DNA of 21,121 bases from assembly GCA_002497985.1 (NCBI GenBank), contig DAFQ01000003.1:1-21121 (forward strand), read 5' to 3'. Source of the DNA: Euryarchaeota archaeon UBA4. GTDB lineage: Archaea > Thermoplasmatota > Poseidoniia > Poseidoniales > Thalassarchaeaceae. The notes beneath the pieces were generated by a model. The model saw only the letters and a list, made by a program, of their open reading frames with translations, had not been told where the DNA came from and made no database searches. Numbering within the stretch: position 1 is the first letter of the stretch; the number at the start of each line of letters is the position of its first letter. A program made the position numbers and the translations under genes. This document shows, in pieces, positions 1-6,682 of the stretch.

Positions 1-1245
1 GGAATGGCATCCCTTACTGCGGAGAAGTCGGACTTCATACTAAATGACCCCGACATCGGCCTCAAATCTTCCTTCCCATCACAGTTCATGTATGGGGAGC
101 TATCTGGGATGACCCTTCCAGACGAGAATGGCGAACAGGCCATCTGGGACGATGCATACGTAGCCGGACTATACGGCATATCCGAGGAAGCCGCACAGGC
201 ACTTAGGGACTGGGTAAGGAACTTCTACTTCGACACTGTGATGCCGGTCCTACTGAATTTCGTAACAGGCAACGAGCCCACGGTAACGATGTCCATCAAC
301 AACTGGCTTTACGGGTGGAATGACGCTGTGAATTCGTACTTCGGATTCTTCCCCTGGGTGAGCCTGGAGACAAATGACACATACTACGGATCTGGTGGCG
401 TAAGCACCGGTGATCGCTCCGTCTATCAGATTAGCACTTCAGGGGACGATGTCGGCCAGCAACTGATGCAGGGATACATCAACTCCGATGGAGATGGCAT
501 GTGCGACTATGACTACGACTCCGAGGGAACGTTCCTGGGTTATGACGTGGAATGCGCGGAGAACCAGACCTATGGGATGACCGAGCACCTTCCGTGGAGA
601 GCCCCACACAGGGAAGACAGCGCCATGGGGCTACTCTCCGACCATGTTGGCAACCCCGAGACTGTCCTAAGTGGCACTGTTGGAAGCATTGCTGATGCGG
701 ATGAGTCATTCGACGTGAACCTGATTGGCTACACGATCGCCCACTCTGAGGTTGGCGACACGGTGACCTACAAGGGTATCGAGATGGTGGAACACAGCGT
801 TGTTGCAGAACCCGCAGAAAACCAGATTCAGGGCAAGCTAATCGGATCGGCGACGTACGTGGATGCCATGCCTGGTGCCCTACCGGTATACCTTGGTGCG
901 GACATCGACATGAAGGTCGAGCCTCTGTCCAACGCCCTGATGTACGGGGATGTTGAGGTTACTTTCTACCTAGACCTGAGAGGAGTAGGTAGCATGAATC
1001 CTGACTTCGACTCGGGCGATGTTCATCCTGTGTTCGTGATTAACACGTTCAGTGAAATCGGGGATGACCAGGCCTCTGACTTCAGAGCCGCGGTTAGCGA
1101 TAACCTCGGGCCGACTGGATGGACCAACTTCGGCGGGAGCGTCGGCGGCACTCTGGCTATCATCTCATATGCTCAAGCTGCCTTCTACGTTCTCGGAATT
1201 GGCCTAATTGGCTTCGGAATGGCAAACCGGGAAGACGAGGAATAA
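1..1245 (+). CDS. CD36/PorA-like exported membrane protein (5'-truncated by window edge)
   Basis: The frame is open to the left edge, so the true start lies upstream; the ATG at 4 is probably internal. About 413 residues remain (numbered from that ATG). The visible part is an extracellular domain followed by one C-terminal transmembrane helix (about 381-406) and a short acidic tail, NREDEE. Two stretches resemble the eukaryotic CD36/LIMP-2 (scavenger receptor B) family: NNWLYGWNDAV (99-109), like the family's LLWGYxDP motif, and HPVFVIN...EIGDDQASDFR (341-361), like the PVxWxxETGxIGDEKAxMFR segment just before the CD36 C-terminal helix. The actinobacterial/archaeal PorA (DUF3068) family is an alternative. 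A DSDGDG-type Ca-binding loop with Cys sits at about 160-184. The export and anchoring are seen; the family is inferred by eye from short motifs, and the ligand is unknown. It ends 62 nt before the next gene. Confidence 0.6.
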   Translation, partial: GMASLTAEKSDFILNDPDIGLKSSFPSQFMYGELSGMTLPDENGEQAIWDDAYVAGLYGISEEAAQALRDWVRNFYFDTVMPVLLNFVTGNEPTVTMSINNWLYGWNDAVNSYFGFFPWVSLETNDTYYGSGGVSTGDRSVYQISTSGDDVGQQLMQGYINSDGDGMCDYDYDSEGTFLGYDVECAENQTYGMTEHLPWRAPHREDSAMGLLSDHVGNPETVLSGTVGSIADADESFDVNLIGYTIAHSEVGDTVTYKGIEMVEHSVVAEPAENQIQGKLIGSATYVDAMPGALPVYLGADIDMKVEPLSNALMYGDVEVTFYLDLRGVGSMNPDFDSGDVHPVFVINTFSEIGDDQASDFRAAVSDNLGPTGWTNFGGSVGGTLAIISYAQAAFYVLGIGLIGFGMANREDEE

Positions 1246-1278
1246 TCGTACCACCAGATTGCACTTACTCGCGAAGGG

Positions 1279-1284
1279 TTTGAA
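1279..1284 (+). promoter_or_regulatory. TATA-like box (TTTGAA) for the 1308 operon
   Basis: TTTGAA is centred about 27 nt upstream of the ATG at 1308, the spacing expected when an archaeal transcript begins at or next to the start codon (leaderless). The same hexamer occurs at the same spacing before purE. No Shine-Dalgarno sequence lies before 1308. Confidence 0.45.
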
Positions 1285-1285
1285 C

Positions 1286-1302
1286 CCCGTCGTCACGACG
1301 GG
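1286..1302. promoter_or_regulatory. Perfect 7-bp inverted repeat (possible operator)
   Basis: CCCGTCG-TCA-CGACGGG is a perfect 7-bp inverted repeat with a 3-nt centre. It lies between the TATA-like box and the ATG at 1308. If the transcript is leaderless, the palindrome would not be transcribed and is better read as a repressor-binding site than as an RNA hairpin. No regulator is identified. Confidence 0.4.
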
Positions 1303-1307
1303 CGTGC

Positions 1308-4300
1308 ATGAGGGGTGCTAGGGACCTTGTTTTCGTGGCGTTTGTCGCGATTCTCATGAGTCCCGCCTGTCACCTCGCCCCAGAGGCACTTCATGACCAT
1401 GCCAGAGGGGCTTCGAGCCGTGATGTTGTATGTTCGGACTTATGCCTTAACGAGGTCATGCCGAATGCCGATGGGTCCGATCAGGGTATTTTCCCAGGAG
1501 GGGAGTGGGTCGAGCTGCTGAATTCTGGCTCTGTGGACGTAAACCTAGAGGGGTGGGCATTGGTCGATATAGGTGGCTGGTATCACCCAATTAACTCCGA
1601 AACATGGGTCGGATTTGATGACTTGGATTCTCCATTCGTACTCGAATCTGGGAAATTCGCGATAATTGCGGAAAACGAAGTTGGGACTCTCAGACTAAAC
1701 AACGCAGGGGAGACCATCTACCTGAGGGATTCTGATAACAACACGGTTCACGAAATAGTCACCGGTGAGGCATCCAATGGGGTGTCGAAGGTAAGTGACC
1801 CATCGTCCCCCACTGGGACTTGGATAGACTCGCAGATGCCCAGCCCTGGTTCTGAGAATCCCGGCGAGCAGGGTGGAGATGGGGGTGCGGTCGATGTTGA
1901 GGCGTCATGGTGGGATGGAAACTTCAATGTCAAGTTCACCAGAATAATGCCGGGAGAAGTCCCTGATAGGAGCAATGACTGGTTAGAGATAACTAACCTT
2001 GGTTCTGAGGAAGTTAGCCTGGATGGTTGGAATATCTCAAGAGTCAGGGCCAGCGGACCCTGGAATTCCACAATAGTTGGCCTGACTCTTGATGCTGGCG
2101 CCTCTGTAGTATTGACAGACAATCCATTCAACCTCCTCCAAGACGGAGGGATTGTGGCACAGGACGGAAACGTGGTTCTGAACAACATGCCATGGCTGGT
2201 AAACTCAGGGAGTTCCCTAATGCTTGTTGAGCCGAATGGGACTGTTGTTGACTCGATAGTATACGGAGGAGGGATCGCTGAAATTGAGGGTTGGACTGGG
2301 CCTGCCATTTCCGTCCCGGGAGATGGGTCTCCCGGGCTGATACTGATGAGGGGGTCAGGCTGCGGCGACTACCCAGATACAGATTCGGGTTCGGATTGGG
2401 AGGAGAGGTGGATCAGGATCGGTGCATCTACGTTCTGCGATGGAGGCTATTTCAGTGGCAGCGGTTCTTCCAGCATGACTCCTTCCATTGGTCCCGATAC
2501 TGCGTTCAATGACCTATACCACTGGATAGGGCTAGCTGAGGAGTCCATTCACCTCCATGTCTACCAATTCATGAGTCCCGACCTCTCACATGCACTACTT
2601 GGTGCGATATCAAGAGGTGTTGATGTCACCATATTGCTAGAGGAGGGGATCCTAGATGGATCGAGCACCATAGACAACCAGAAGGGGCATGCACAGGCAC
2701 TGCACGATGCCGGTGCCACTGTACTGTGGATGGAGGACCCCTCTCAAATCAGTTCTCCCTATGCATATGTACACAGCAAAGTGGCAGTAAGAGACTCTAG
2801 TAGCGTTTGGATTTCCTCGGGCAACTGGAAGGACACAAGTCTACCATCAGATGGGGTAGGTAATCGGGAATGGTCAGTCATAATGAATTCCGAGGAGGCT
2901 GCAGAGCTAGTCCTCTCGAGGCTCGCCTGGGACGAGAACCCCAATCACCTCCACATCTCCGCCCACTCATCGATCAATTCGCCCTCTGAAGGATGGGTAA
3001 TGGAGGAAGCGAACTTCGATAGCAATGTCACAGAGCCGTATTCTGTCCAAGGGCCCTTCGACGCCCAATTGATGACTTGCCCCGATGACTGTGTTGATGG
3101 AATAATCTCAATGATTGACTCCGCGCAGATCTCGATTGACCTTTCCGTACAATATCTCGATCTAGATTGGTACTGGGGATTCGGGGATAACCCAATTATA
3201 GAATCCCTATACGATGCTGTAAACAGGGGAGTGAAACTGAGGATTATCCTGAATGGCTATTATGCTGAATGGGACGATGAAATTAGGGATGCAATCCACC
3301 TGTTCAACACCAACTGGAACGCTACAGAGGGGCTAGACTCTACCGCTAGGCTAATGGCCTCCTCGGACAACATCGTGAAGCTCCACAATAAGGGTGCCAT
3401 TATTGATGGCGATAGTGTCCTAGTTGGCAGTATGAACTGGGGATCTAGCGCAGCATTAAGAAACAGGGAAATGGGTGTCCTAATACATCATGAAGAGCTG
3501 ACATCTAGCTACCTCTCATCATTCAACGAGGACTGGGTCAGGCTTGACTCTGACACCGACTCTGACGGCGACCTTATGCCTGACAGTTGGGAAGTTGAGT
3601 ATGGCCTCAACAGGCACTCAGCGGCCATACTCGGCACCGCCCTAAGCGAACAGTCATTGGACCCGGATGATGATGGGATAGACAACCTGAGGGAGTTCCA
3701 GTTGGGAGGAGACCCCCTCGACCCCGACACTGATGACGACTGCATCCCCGATGGTGAGGAGGAGGGCTTTGCTCAGAGTGTTCTTCGTTCGCCCACTCTA
3801 TCGATGACATCGACGGATGTGGACGAGAATGGGATTCCTGACGGGGAGCAGTGGGGTTGCGAGGAGACTGAAGTAATTGACCCGAATGAGGATAATGAGA
3901 CCACTGAAACTGAACCAGGAGAGGAAGAGGAAGAAGGTGGATTCATCAACATCAGAGAGGATGCAATGTCCAGACCAGGCGCTGATTTCCTCTTTGGATT
4001 GATGGCCATATCGGCAATATTCCTGCTAGTGGCAGGCATAACTACATTCAGGAAACCCAGAAGCAGCACCGAGGAAATACTGGTCGACGATTCTGGCTAC
4101 AGATTTGACGACGCCGGTTCAGAATTAGCCATCCTAAAGGGAACCAGTTTCGATGAGGGATCGGAAGATGCCCGGGCCCTAACAAAGGGAAAGGATGACG
4201 GGTCCCATGGAAAGATTGTCCTTGATGGATTTGGATTCGACAGGGAGAGGACCTCCAGAGATGAGGTGCAATGGCGCCTAGACAGCGGACAGAGCATTGA

Positions 4301-4334
4301 GCACATCAGGAAGGAGCTCGGAGAGGAGGAGTGA
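1308..4334 (+). CDS. Secreted two-HKD phospholipase D/nuclease-like protein with lamin-tail domains
   Basis: 1008 residues. An N-terminal hydrophobic signal (about 7-20) ends in SPAC, a weak lipobox. Two lamin-tail (LTD) domains follow, at about 46-180 (LNEVMPN...GEWVEL...GWAL) and 205-350 (NDWLEITN...LDGWNIS). The catalytic part has two PLD half-sites: H489-K491-D496 followed by SSGNW, and H693-K695-D700 followed by GSMNW and NRE. Both HxK(x4)D motifs are intact, so the enzyme is predicted active as a phosphodiesterase; LTD fusions are common in extracellular nucleases, which makes DNA or RNA at least as likely a substrate as phospholipid. A short Asp-rich Ca-binding stretch (about 747-850) leads to a transmembrane helix (893-913) and a charged, probably cytoplasmic tail of about 95 residues ending in WRLDSGQSIEHIRKEL. 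It is the first gene of an operon with the nucleoside phosphorylase, 3 nt away. Confidence 0.85.
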   Translation: MRGARDLVFVAFVAILMSPACHLAPEALHDHARGASSRDVVCSDLCLNEVMPNADGSDQGIFPGGEWVELLNSGSVDVNLEGWALVDIGGWYHPINSETWVGFDDLDSPFVLESGKFAIIAENEVGTLRLNNAGETIYLRDSDNNTVHEIVTGEASNGVSKVSDPSSPTGTWIDSQMPSPGSENPGEQGGDGGAVDVEASWWDGNFNVKFTRIMPGEVPDRSNDWLEITNLGSEEVSLDGWNISRVRASGPWNSTIVGLTLDAGASVVLTDNPFNLLQDGGIVAQDGNVVLNNMPWLVNSGSSLMLVEPNGTVVDSIVYGGGIAEIEGWTGPAISVPGDGSPGLILMRGSGCGDYPDTDSGSDWEERWIRIGASTFCDGGYFSGSGSSSMTPSIGPDTAFNDLYHWIGLAEESIHLHVYQFMSPDLSHALLGAISRGVDVTILLEEGILDGSSTIDNQKGHAQALHDAGATVLWMEDPSQISSPYAYVHSKVAVRDSSSVWISSGNWKDTSLPSDGVGNREWSVIMNSEEAAELVLSRLAWDENPNHLHISAHSSINSPSEGWVMEEANFDSNVTEPYSVQGPFDAQLMTCPDDCVDGIISMIDSAQISIDLSVQYLDLDWYWGFGDNPIIESLYDAVNRGVKLRIILNGYYAEWDDEIRDAIHLFNTNWNATEGLDSTARLMASSDNIVKLHNKGAIIDGDSVLVGSMNWGSSAALRNREMGVLIHHEELTSSYLSSFNEDWVRLDSDTDSDGDLMPDSWEVEYGLNRHSAAILGTALSEQSLDPDDDGIDNLREFQLGGDPLDPDTDDDCIPDGEEEGFAQSVLRSPTLSMTSTDVDENGIPDGEQWGCEETEVIDPNEDNETTETEPGEEEEEGGFINIREDAMSRPGADFLFGLMAISAIFLLVAGITTFRKPRSSTEEILVDDSGYRFDDAGSELAILKGTSFDEGSEDARALTKGKDDGSHGKIVLDGFGFDRERTSRDEVQWRLDSGQSIEHIRKELGEEE
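4325..4329 (+). promoter_or_regulatory. Shine-Dalgarno site for the phosphorylase GTG start
   Basis: GGAGG, within GGAGGAGTGAT, lies 8 nt before the GTG at 4338 and overlaps the end of the upstream gene. It supports GTG initiation and translational coupling. Confidence 0.7.
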
Positions 4335-4337
4335 TTC

Positions 4338-5603
4338 GTGTCCATCGATGAGTTCATCGGTGGAATTGTAGATGGAAACATTCCGGACGATGAAGTTATT
4401 ACATGGCTGAGAAATGTATACGAAAGGGGCCTCTCAGAAAGTGAAACAGTAATCCTCACTGAATCAATGAGGGACTCTGGTGACGTCCTCAGGTGGGAAG
4501 AGCCTCAGGCCATCGTCGACAAGCACTCGACTGGAGGGGTTGGGGACAAGGTCTCAATTCCCCTAGCCCCGGCATTGGCAGCCTGCGGCCTGAAGGTCCC
4601 GATGATTTCTGGCAGGGGGCTTGGACACACAGGGGGGACACTAGACAAACTAGAGTCGATACCCGGCCTAAGGGTCTCCCTGGATGCAGAGGAGATAATC
4701 GACCAAGTGAACGAGATAGGTCTGGCCATGGTTGGTCAGACCCAGGGATTGGTTCCTGCCGACAGGAGGCTCTACGCGCTCCGTGACGTCACAGGAACGG
4801 TCGCCTCAGTGCCCCTAATCACGTCATCAATAGTTTCGAAGAAGGCTGCAGAAGGAATTTCGTCTCTAGTTCTTGATGTGAAGTTCGGAAAGGCCGCATT
4901 CATGAAAAGCAGGGGTTCGGCGTTAGAATTGGCGAAATCAATGGTCGGTGTTTCGAGGGGGATGGGAATTTCCACAGCAGCAATACTCTCGACCATGGAC
5001 CAGCCCATCGGGTACTCAATCGGGAACTCACTAGAGGTACTAGAGAGCGTTGAAACACTGTGTGGAAGAGGTCCTGCTGATCTAGAGGAGCTGGTTTGCG
5101 TGCTAGGGGGGATCCTTCTGAAGTCATCTGGATTGTCCCATGATTTGGAAGAAGGTGCATCCAGGATTCAAGATAGCTTGTACGATGGAACAGCCTTCAA
5201 GAAATTCCTAGCAATGGTTGATTCCCAAGGGGGGGACACTGGTATTTTCGAAAGCGACTCCTCACTGATGGGGGGACTCGGGATACTAGACGGGGACCTA
5301 TACTCGACTACCATGGAGACAGATGAGAGTGGTTGGGTATCGGACATTGATGCGATGTCTGTGGCTGAGGCCTGCCTTGAGATGGGAGCAGGGAGGAAAT
5401 CACTAGATGACGAAATCGACAGAGGGGTCGGTGTGGTCCTGGAAGTTCAGGTCGGGGACCATCTAGAGAAGGGCGATGTTTGGGCTACAATATACCATCG
5501 AGAAGGACAGGTCGTCGAGGTCGTCGAAATGCTGAAAGGGGCCATCGGCATTACCGATTCTGAGCCGACTGTAGAGTCTCGAATATCGGAGGTGATTTGG
5601 TGA
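4338..5603 (+). CDS. deoA: Pyrimidine-nucleoside (thymidine) phosphorylase
   Basis: 421 residues from a GTG start with a good Shine-Dalgarno site. It belongs to the thymidine/pyrimidine-nucleoside phosphorylase family, which splits thymidine (and often uridine) with phosphate into base and (deoxy)ribose-1-phosphate in the cytoplasm. The phosphate-binding KHSTGGVGDK is at 62-71 and the family signature SGRGLGHTGGTLDKLE at 91-106. R149, S164 and K168 align with the nucleobase-binding R171, S186 and K190 of the E. coli enzyme. The C-terminal alpha/beta domain (about 340-421) is present. The usual archaeal member, AMP phosphorylase, carries an extra N-terminal domain and is near 500 residues; this protein lacks it and matches bacterial enzymes in size, so nucleoside rather than AMP use is likely. 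It follows a secreted phosphodiesterase and overlaps the next gene by GTGA, suggesting a role in scavenging external nucleic acids. Exact base preference cannot be read from sequence. Confidence 0.9.
   Translation: MSIDEFIGGIVDGNIPDDEVITWLRNVYERGLSESETVILTESMRDSGDVLRWEEPQAIVDKHSTGGVGDKVSIPLAPALAACGLKVPMISGRGLGHTGGTLDKLESIPGLRVSLDAEEIIDQVNEIGLAMVGQTQGLVPADRRLYALRDVTGTVASVPLITSSIVSKKAAEGISSLVLDVKFGKAAFMKSRGSALELAKSMVGVSRGMGISTAAILSTMDQPIGYSIGNSLEVLESVETLCGRGPADLEELVCVLGGILLKSSGLSHDLEEGASRIQDSLYDGTAFKKFLAMVDSQGGDTGIFESDSSLMGGLGILDGDLYSTTMETDESGWVSDIDAMSVAEACLEMGAGRKSLDDEIDRGVGVVLEVQVGDHLEKGDVWATIYHREGQVVEVVEMLKGAIGITDSEPTVESRISEVIW
5588..5596 (+). promoter_or_regulatory. Full-length Shine-Dalgarno site for the acyltransferase
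   Basis: GGAGGTGAT is a nine-base match to the classical anti-Shine-Dalgarno sequence, inside the 3' end of the phosphorylase gene. It lies 3 nt before the GTG at 5600 (7 nt measured from GGAGG). It decides the start in favour of GTG 5600 over the in-frame TTG at 5597. Confidence 0.75.
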
Positions 5604-6682
5604 GGCTCGCTCACATCGACAGGATGAGGGCCATTGCCGTACTTTGCATGGTAGAGGTACACACAGCTGCCATTCTTCCTCCAGAGGGGGTATCAGTGGG
5701 GCATCCCGCAGCTTTCGTTGCGGCTGCATTCGGTGGGATGGCGGCACCGATGTTTGTGACGATATCTGGATGGGGGATGTACAGTAGTGCGATCAGACGG
5801 CAGCAAGACAAGCCGAGAAGCGTGGATGACTGGGTGAGGTGGATTTTCCCTCGTTTATTGATCCTAACCGCATGCCAGATTCTCGTCAATGTCCTGCTAA
5901 ATTCAGAAAGAGGGGGAAGGTTCGATTGGAATACTCCGGGAGTTCTGACGCTCTTGGCTGTGGCTTCCATAATGACGCCTGCTCTGGCCAACCTCTCCTT
6001 GCGCACGAGGGGGCTGGCCCTGTCTCTAGTCATGTTGTCTCCAATCGCAATCGGCGATTACAGCGGGGCTGATTGGACATGGTGGGAAAGAGTATCCTCC
6101 AATGGCATTGGTGAGTGGTTGGAGAGGCTTCTCTGGAACGGTACCTATCCCGCTTTGCCTTGGATCTCCTTCGTCCTATTAGGGACCCTTATTCATGACC
6201 TTCAAGAAAACAACAAAGCTCGAGAGGGGTTGATTGTGGCTGGTTTCATCTTCATCTCCATATCCATATCATACTCGATCATCACAGGAAATGAGTGGGC
6301 CCTAACAGAAGGGGACGCGGTCCTGACATTCTTCCCTGCGAACACTCCATTCCTAGTTGTCTCATCCACTTTCGTACTATTGGCACAAAGATGTCTCGAA
6401 GGATCTGAGAGTTCTGGAGGGGAGCCATGGAAGGGGGGTGCTCTCTCGTTCCTTGAGCCTGCAGGGAAGATCACCCTCACGATTTATGTTGCACACTTCG
6501 CGTTGCTTGGATTGATTGCTTTCCTCATGCAGGGGGAGCCTCGATTGGGCCTAGTCCCTGCTTTCGCGGTTACAATCGGGCACACATTGATGTGGATCCC
6601 CTTGGCGAAAGCACATCAGGAATTCATCCCTGAAATCTCCTTTGAAGAAGTACTGCGGAAAATGACTCAGTCGTCGAGATAG
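5600..6682 (+). CDS. Multi-pass membrane acyltransferase (acyltransferase-3/DUF1624-like)
   Basis: 360 residues from GTG 5600, which overlaps the phosphorylase stop as GTGA. The N-terminus HIDRMRAIAVLCMVEVHTA fits the first helix of membrane acyltransferases (pattern xDxxRxxAxxxMxxxH), with the conserved Asp-x-x-Arg and a membrane-face His. Around ten hydrophobic segments follow, including YPALPWISFVLLGTLI and a late LTIYVAHFALLG, both typical of the acyltransferase-3/DUF1624/DUF418 group that includes heparan-glucosaminide N-acetyltransferase. Such proteins transfer acyl groups from a cytoplasmic donor to sugars or lipids facing outward. Substrate and acyl group are unknown. It is the last gene of the PLD-phosphorylase operon and its 3' end overlaps the convergent M60 gene by 16 bp. 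The family is clear only at superfamily level. Confidence 0.7.
   Translation: MRLAHIDRMRAIAVLCMVEVHTAAILPPEGVSVGHPAAFVAAAFGGMAAPMFVTISGWGMYSSAIRRQQDKPRSVDDWVRWIFPRLLILTACQILVNVLLNSERGGRFDWNTPGVLTLLAVASIMTPALANLSLRTRGLALSLVMLSPIAIGDYSGADWTWWERVSSNGIGEWLERLLWNGTYPALPWISFVLLGTLIHDLQENNKAREGLIVAGFIFISISISYSIITGNEWALTEGDAVLTFFPANTPFLVVSSTFVLLAQRCLEGSESSGGEPWKGGALSFLEPAGKITLTIYVAHFALLGLIAFLMQGEPRLGLVPAFAVTIGHTLMWIPLAKAHQEFIPEISFEEVLRKMTQSSR

Noticed and set aside
1748..2308. 186-codon antisense open frame inside the PLD gene
   Set aside because: It lies entirely within a well-supported lamin-tail coding region, has no ribosome-binding site or promoter box, and its product resembles no family.
5597..5599. 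TTG start for the acyltransferase
   Set aside because: GTG at 5600 is a stronger start codon, forms a GTGA overlap with the upstream stop, and leaves better spacing from GGAGGTGAT.
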